Part shown: in pieces, positions 60,901 to 64,000 of the stretch | Layout of the letters: the number at the start of each line of letters is the position of its first letter | Position numbering within the stretch: the stretch's first letter is position 1 | Source: Roseomonas aerilata DSM 19363 | Lineage (GTDB): Bacteria > Pseudomonadota > Alphaproteobacteria > Acetobacterales > Acetobacteraceae | Assembly (NCBI RefSeq): GCF_000711725.1 | Contig: NZ_JONP01000001.1 | Coordinates: 534,757-598,756 of the forward strand | Direction of reading: 5' to 3' | Length of the DNA: 64,000 bases | Translations under genes and position numbers: made by a program | The notes under the pieces: generated by a model | Told to the model about the DNA's origin: nothing | Database searches by the model: none | Seen by the model: the letters and a program-made list of their open reading frames with translations, nothing else

Positions 60901-61224
60901 ATGGCAACGCCTCCCACCAGCCCGGTACCGGGCCCCAAGCGCCCCTCCAGCACGGCCGCGAAGGCGGGCGGGGGGGAGAACCTGCTGGATGTGCAGGGCC
61001 TGACCTGCCCACTGCCGGTGTTGAAGGCGAACAAGGCACTGCGCGCCCTGCCGCCGGGCGCGCGGCTGACGGTGCTGGCGACGGATGCGGCGAGCGTCGC
61101 CGATTTCCAGGCCTTCTGCCGCGAGACCGGCCACGCGCTGGTCTCCTTCAGCGAGAGCGACGGGGTTTATAGCTACACGCTCCGCAAGCGGGACGCCGAA
61201 CCGACCGCGAAGGGGGAAGGCTGA
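60901..61224 (+). CDS. TusA-like sulfur carrier protein
   Basis: A 107-residue protein with a 25-residue disordered N-terminus and a TusA fold. The motif LLDVQGLTCPLPVLKANKAL has the C-P-x-P site; VLATDAASVADFQAFCRETG follows. TusA family proteins carry persulfide for tRNA thiolation or sulfur oxidation. The start ATG 60901 is first in frame; the stop overlaps the next start as TGATG. Confidence 0.88.
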   Translation: MATPPTSPVPGPKRPSSTAAKAGGGENLLDVQGLTCPLPVLKANKALRALPPGARLTVLATDAASVADFQAFCRETGHALVSFSESDGVYSYTLRKRDAEPTAKGEG

Positions 61225-62147
61225 TGCTGCTTCTCACGCATCCGGCCTGCCTCAAGCACGACAACGGCCCTGGCCATCCGGAATGCCCGGATCGGCTGCG
61301 GGCCGTGATGCAGGCGCTGGAGGCGCAGGAGTTCTCCACCCTCGTCCGCGCCTCCGCGCCGGAGGCGACGCGGGAACAGCTCTTGCGCGTGCATCCCGCG
61401 GACCATGTTGACCGCATCCTCCTCACCCGTCCGGCCGAGGGGCAGCGGATCCATCTCGACGCCGACACCTCCGTGAATGCCTATTCGGCCGAGGCCGCGC
61501 TGCGCGCCGCCGGCGCCGGGGTCGAAGCGGTGGACAGCGTCATGCGCGGCGAGTTCCCGCGCGCCTTCTGCGCCGTGCGCCCGCCCGGGCATCACGCGGA
61601 GCCCGACACGCCCATGGGCTTCTGCCTCTTCGCCAACGCCGCCATCGCGGCGCGGCACGCCCAGGCGGCGCACGGGGTGGCGCGGGTCGCGGTGCTCGAC
61701 TTCGACGTCCACCACGGCAACGGCACCCAGGCGGCCTTCTGGGACGAGCCCTCGCTGATGCTCGCCTCCTCCCACCAGATGCCGCTCTATCCCGGCACCG
61801 GCGGGGCCTCGGAGACCGGGAGGGGCAACATCCTCAACGCGCCGCTCGATCCCGGCACGGACGGCGTCTGGTTCCGGCGGATCTGGGAGCGGGAGATCCT
61901 GCCGGCGGTGGAGGCCTTCGCGCCCGGCCTGATCATCATCTCCGCCGGCTTCGACGCCCACCGGGCCGATCCGCTCGCCAATCTCCGGCTTGTGGAGGGG
62001 GATTTCGCCTGGGTGACCGGGGCGATCTGCGATCTCGCGGGCCGCGTCTGCGGCGGGCGGGTGGTCTCCATGCTGGAAGGGGGCTACGACCTCCCCGCGC
62101 TCGGACGCTCCACGGCGGCCCATGTCCGCGCCCTGATGCATGCCTGA
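61224..62147 (+). CDS. Histone deacetylase-family amidohydrolase
   Basis: A 307-residue zinc amidohydrolase of the class II HDAC/acetylpolyamine/acetoin-utilisation family. The active-site motifs are VRPPGHHAEPDTPMGFCLF, VLDFDVHHGNGTQAAFW and IISAGFDAHRADPLANLRL, then MLEGGYDLPALG. The substrate is probably an acetylated small amine rather than protein. It commonly precedes xseB in alphaproteobacteria. Confidence 0.92.
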   Translation: MLLLTHPACLKHDNGPGHPECPDRLRAVMQALEAQEFSTLVRASAPEATREQLLRVHPADHVDRILLTRPAEGQRIHLDADTSVNAYSAEAALRAAGAGVEAVDSVMRGEFPRAFCAVRPPGHHAEPDTPMGFCLFANAAIAARHAQAAHGVARVAVLDFDVHHGNGTQAAFWDEPSLMLASSHQMPLYPGTGGASETGRGNILNAPLDPGTDGVWFRRIWEREILPAVEAFAPGLIIISAGFDAHRADPLANLRLVEGDFAWVTGAICDLAGRVCGGRVVSMLEGGYDLPALGRSTAAHVRALMHA

Positions 62148-62162
62148 CCACCGGAATTCCCG

Positions 62163-62402
62163 ATGACCCAATCCACCCCCCCCGAGGTTGAGAGCCTCTC
62201 CTTCGAGGAGGCGATGAACGAGCTGGAAGCGATCGTCCGACGCCTGGAAGGCGGGCAGGCGAAGCTGGAGGAGGCGATGGACTCCTACGCCCGCGGCACC
62301 GCCCTTCGCGCCCATTGCGACCGCAAGCTGGCCGAGGCCGAGGCCCGCGTGCAGGCCCTGGTACCCGGTGCTGCTGGCCCGACCCTGAGGGACGTGGAAT
62401 GA
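62163..62402 (+). CDS. xseB: Exodeoxyribonuclease VII small subunit
   Basis: A 79-residue coiled-coil subunit of ExoVII. The family pattern is SFEEAMNELEAIVRRLEGGQ followed by KLEEAMDSYARGTALRAHCD. Overlaps ispA by ATGA, the usual arrangement. Confidence 0.95.
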   Translation: MTQSTPPEVESLSFEEAMNELEAIVRRLEGGQAKLEEAMDSYARGTALRAHCDRKLAEAEARVQALVPGAAGPTLRDVE

Positions 62403-63325
62403 GCGCGATAGCGGGCACCGATCTGGCCGAGGATGCCAGGCTGAAGGCGGCACTCACCGCCGCCGCTTCCGAGGTGGACGAGGCGCTGGACGCCCTCCTC
62501 CCCGCCGAGGAAGGGGACGAGCGCGCCCTGTTCGCGGCCATGCGCTACGCCTGCATGGGCGGCGGCAAGAAGATGCGGGCTTTCCTGGTGCTGGAATCCG
62601 CACGCCAGTTCGGGGTGGCACCGCAATCCGCGCTGCGGGCCGCGGCGGCGGTGGAGATGCTGCACGCCTATTCCCTCGTGCACGATGACCTGCCGGCGAT
62701 GGACAACGACGACCTCCGCCGCGGCAAGCCGACCGTCCACCGCGCCTGGGACGAGGCGACGGCGATCCTGGTGGGCGACGCGTTGCAGTCCCAGGCCTTC
62801 GTGGTGCTGGCCGCCCCCGAGACGCACTCGGACCCGGCCGTGCGGGCCGAGCTGTGCCTTCACCTGGCCCTGGCGGCCGGGCCGCGGGGCATGGTCGGCG
62901 GGCAGATGCTGGACATGATGGCGGAGAAGGCGACCACCCCGTTGGACGAGGCGGCGGTTGGCCGGTTGCAGCTTCTCAAGACCGGGCGGCTGATCGAGTT
63001 CTCGGCCGAGGCGGGAGCCATTCTCGGCAAGGCCGGGGCCCATCAGCGCCAGTGCCTCGCGGCCTATGGGCGCGAGGTCGGCGCGGCCTTCCAGATCGCC
63101 GACGACTTGCTGGACCTCACCGCGACGCCCGAGGAGGCCGGCAAGGCCACGGGCAAGGACGCGGGCGCGGGCAAGGCCACGCTTCTCTCGCTGCTCGGGC
63201 CGGAGCGCGCGCGCGCGCAGGCGGAGCGGCTGGTGGACCAAGCCGTGACGCATCTCGACAATTTCGACGACCGTGCGGACCTGTTGCGCGCCCTCGCGTC
63301 GCACGTGGTTCGGCGCAAGAACTAG
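62399..63325 (+). CDS. ispA: Farnesyl diphosphate synthase (polyprenyl synthetase family)
   Basis: A 308-residue trans-prenyltransferase making C15 isoprenoid diphosphate from IPP and DMAPP/GPP. The first Asp-rich motif is [17 protein letters not shown] and the second [24 protein letters not shown] near the start is the diphosphate-binding block. It leads directly into dxs. Confidence 0.95.
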   Translation: MSAIAGTDLAEDARLKAALTAAASEVDEALDALLPAEEGDERALFAAMRYACMGGGKKMRAFLVLESARQFGVAPQSALRAAAAVEMLHAYSLVHDDLPAMDNDDLRRGKPTVHRAWDEATAILVGDALQSQAFVVLAAPETHSDPAVRAELCLHLALAAGPRGMVGGQMLDMMAEKATTPLDEAAVGRLQLLKTGRLIEFSAEAGAILGKAGAHQRQCLAAYGREVGAAFQIADDLLDLTATPEEAGKATGKDAGAGKATLLSLLGPERARAQAERLVDQAVTHLDNFDDRADLLRALASHVVRRKN

Positions 63326-63344
63326 AACGCCTAGGAAAGTCTCG

Positions 63345-64000
63345 ATGTCTATGTCACGCCCTCGGACGCCATTGTTGGATCGCGTGTTGGTACCGTCCGA
63401 CATGCGGAACCTGTCGGCCGAGCAGTTGCGTCAGCTGGCCGATGAGTTGCGGGCGGAGACGGTGGAGGTGGTTTCGACCACGGGGGGGCATCTCGGGGCG
63501 AGCCTTGGGGTGGTGGAGCTGACGGTGGCGCTGCACGCCATCTTCGACACGCCCAACGACCGGCTGATCTGGGATGTCGGGCACCAGGCCTACCCGCACA
63601 AGATCCTCACCGGCCGGCGGGACCGCATGCGCACGCTCCGCCAGGGGGGCGGGTTGTCCGGCTTCACCCGGCGCGCGGAGAGCGAGTACGACCCGTTCGG
63701 CGCCGCGCACTCCTCCACCTCGATCTCGGCCGGGCTCGGCATGGCGGTCGCGCGCGACCTGCTGGGGGCGCAAGGCGGGGGCGGGGTGCCGCTGCCGGGC
63801 GGCGGGGCCGCGCCCGACCGGTCCTCCCAGGCGGTGATCGCGGTGATCGGCGACGGCGCCATGTCGGCGGGCATGGCCTACGAGGCGATGAACAACGCGG
63901 GCGCGATGAGGTCGCGCCTGATCGTCGTGCTCAACGACAACGACATGTCCATCGCCCGGCCCGTGGGCGCCATGTCGGCCTACCTGTCGCGCCTCATCTC
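63345..64000 (+). CDS. dxs: 1-deoxy-D-xylulose-5-phosphate synthase (3' part cut)
   Basis: The first 218 residues of Dxs, the ThDP enzyme that starts the MEP isoprenoid pathway. [52 protein letters not shown] and the ThDP motif [18 protein letters not shown] are clear. AGGA precedes ATG 63345. The frame runs off the window. Confidence 0.97.
   Translation, partial: MSMSRPRTPLLDRVLVPSDMRNLSAEQLRQLADELRAETVEVVSTTGGHLGASLGVVELTVALHAIFDTPNDRLIWDVGHQAYPHKILTGRRDRMRTLRQGGGLSGFTRRAESEYDPFGAAHSSTSISAGLGMAVARDLLGAQGGGGVPLPGGGAAPDRSSQAVIAVIGDGAMSAGMAYEAMNNAGAMRSRLIVVLNDNDMSIARPVGAMSAYLSRLI

Noticed and set aside
1..64000. tRNA, rRNA, insertion sequences, prophage or CRISPR
   Set aside because: No conserved tRNA T-arm or rRNA segments, no transposase or integrase motif, and no spaced direct repeats were seen in reading the intergenic regions.

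Overview
This is a very GC-rich, gene-dense bacterial chromosome segment holding 63 supported protein genes, two of them cut by the window ends. I see no rRNA, tRNA, insertion sequence, prophage or CRISPR array. The organism is most likely an alphaproteobacterium, probably of the Acetobacteraceae/Rhodospirillales type (Roseomonas-like). This is inferred from FliX diverging from flgI, a DksA with one zinc-finger cysteine, DinB with an N-terminal zinc ribbon, a TctC-type binding protein, a histone H1-like Lys/Ala-rich protein, and the orders rpmH-rnpA-yidD-yidC-yihA-argB and xseB-ispA-dxs. No marker RNA is present to confirm it. Translational coupling is common (ATGA, GTGA, TTGA and TGATG overlaps), and GTG and TTG starts are frequent.

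Layout. 1-6.5 kb: catabolic genes, namely an N-carbamoyl-D-amino-acid hydrolase, a cyclic amidohydrolase, a LysR regulator, and prpD-prpC (2-methylcitrate cycle without prpB). 7-7.9 kb: a histone H1-like protein with a strong terminator. 7.9-13.1 kb: a compact six-gene minus-strand operon (RibD-type reductase, BchC-like MDR dehydrogenase, divergent PTPS/QueD homologue, GT4 glycosyltransferase, SAM methyltransferase, degenerate DUF1537 kinase homologue). It looks like a biosynthetic cluster for a modified, possibly glycosylated and methylated, pteridine- or pyrimidine-type metabolite, and it is the best candidate for an undescribed system. 13.2-16.3 kb: flagellar genes flgI-flgJ-flgN under a textbook sigma-54 promoter, divergent fliX, then dksA. 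16.4-18.9 kb: a DUF1800/DUF1501 pair. 19.3-21.4 kb: fusA outside a str operon. 21.5-31 kb: mixed catabolic, secreted and membrane genes (MaoC, SGNH hydrolase, DapA-like aldolase, RraA-like, MsrQ, TctC, 2-hydroxyacid dehydrogenase, metallo-beta-lactamase fold).

31-35.5 kb: tkt-gap-pgk with a promoter and an internal terminator. 35.7-46.6 kb: a GGDEF/EAL protein, an M20 carbamoylase/allantoate amidohydrolase, a TetR/MFS divergent pair, a class II aldolase, an RlmI-like methyltransferase, and a MarR-EmrB-EmrA efflux operon with a clear operator. 46.6-46.9 kb: paired perfect hairpins of repeat type. 46.9-50.1 kb: a patatin with 3-hydroxybutyrate dehydrogenase, and a flavoprotein that has lost its redox cysteines. 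50.2-64 kb: housekeeping genes: ribosome/RNase P/membrane insertion (rpmH, rnpA, yidD, yidC, yihA), arginine (argB), lysine (dapD, dapE), repair (dinB), a ROK kinase, tusA-like, a histone-deacetylase-family amidohydrolase, xseB, and isoprenoid synthesis (ispA, dxs).

The genes form several working groups. The flagellar basal-body genes probably answer to sigma-54 and the FliX checkpoint. tkt/gap/pgk serve central carbon metabolism. prpDC, bdhA/patatin and the carbamoyl-hydrolases serve scavenging and storage. The 7.9-13.1 kb operon has no close functional precedent that I can name.
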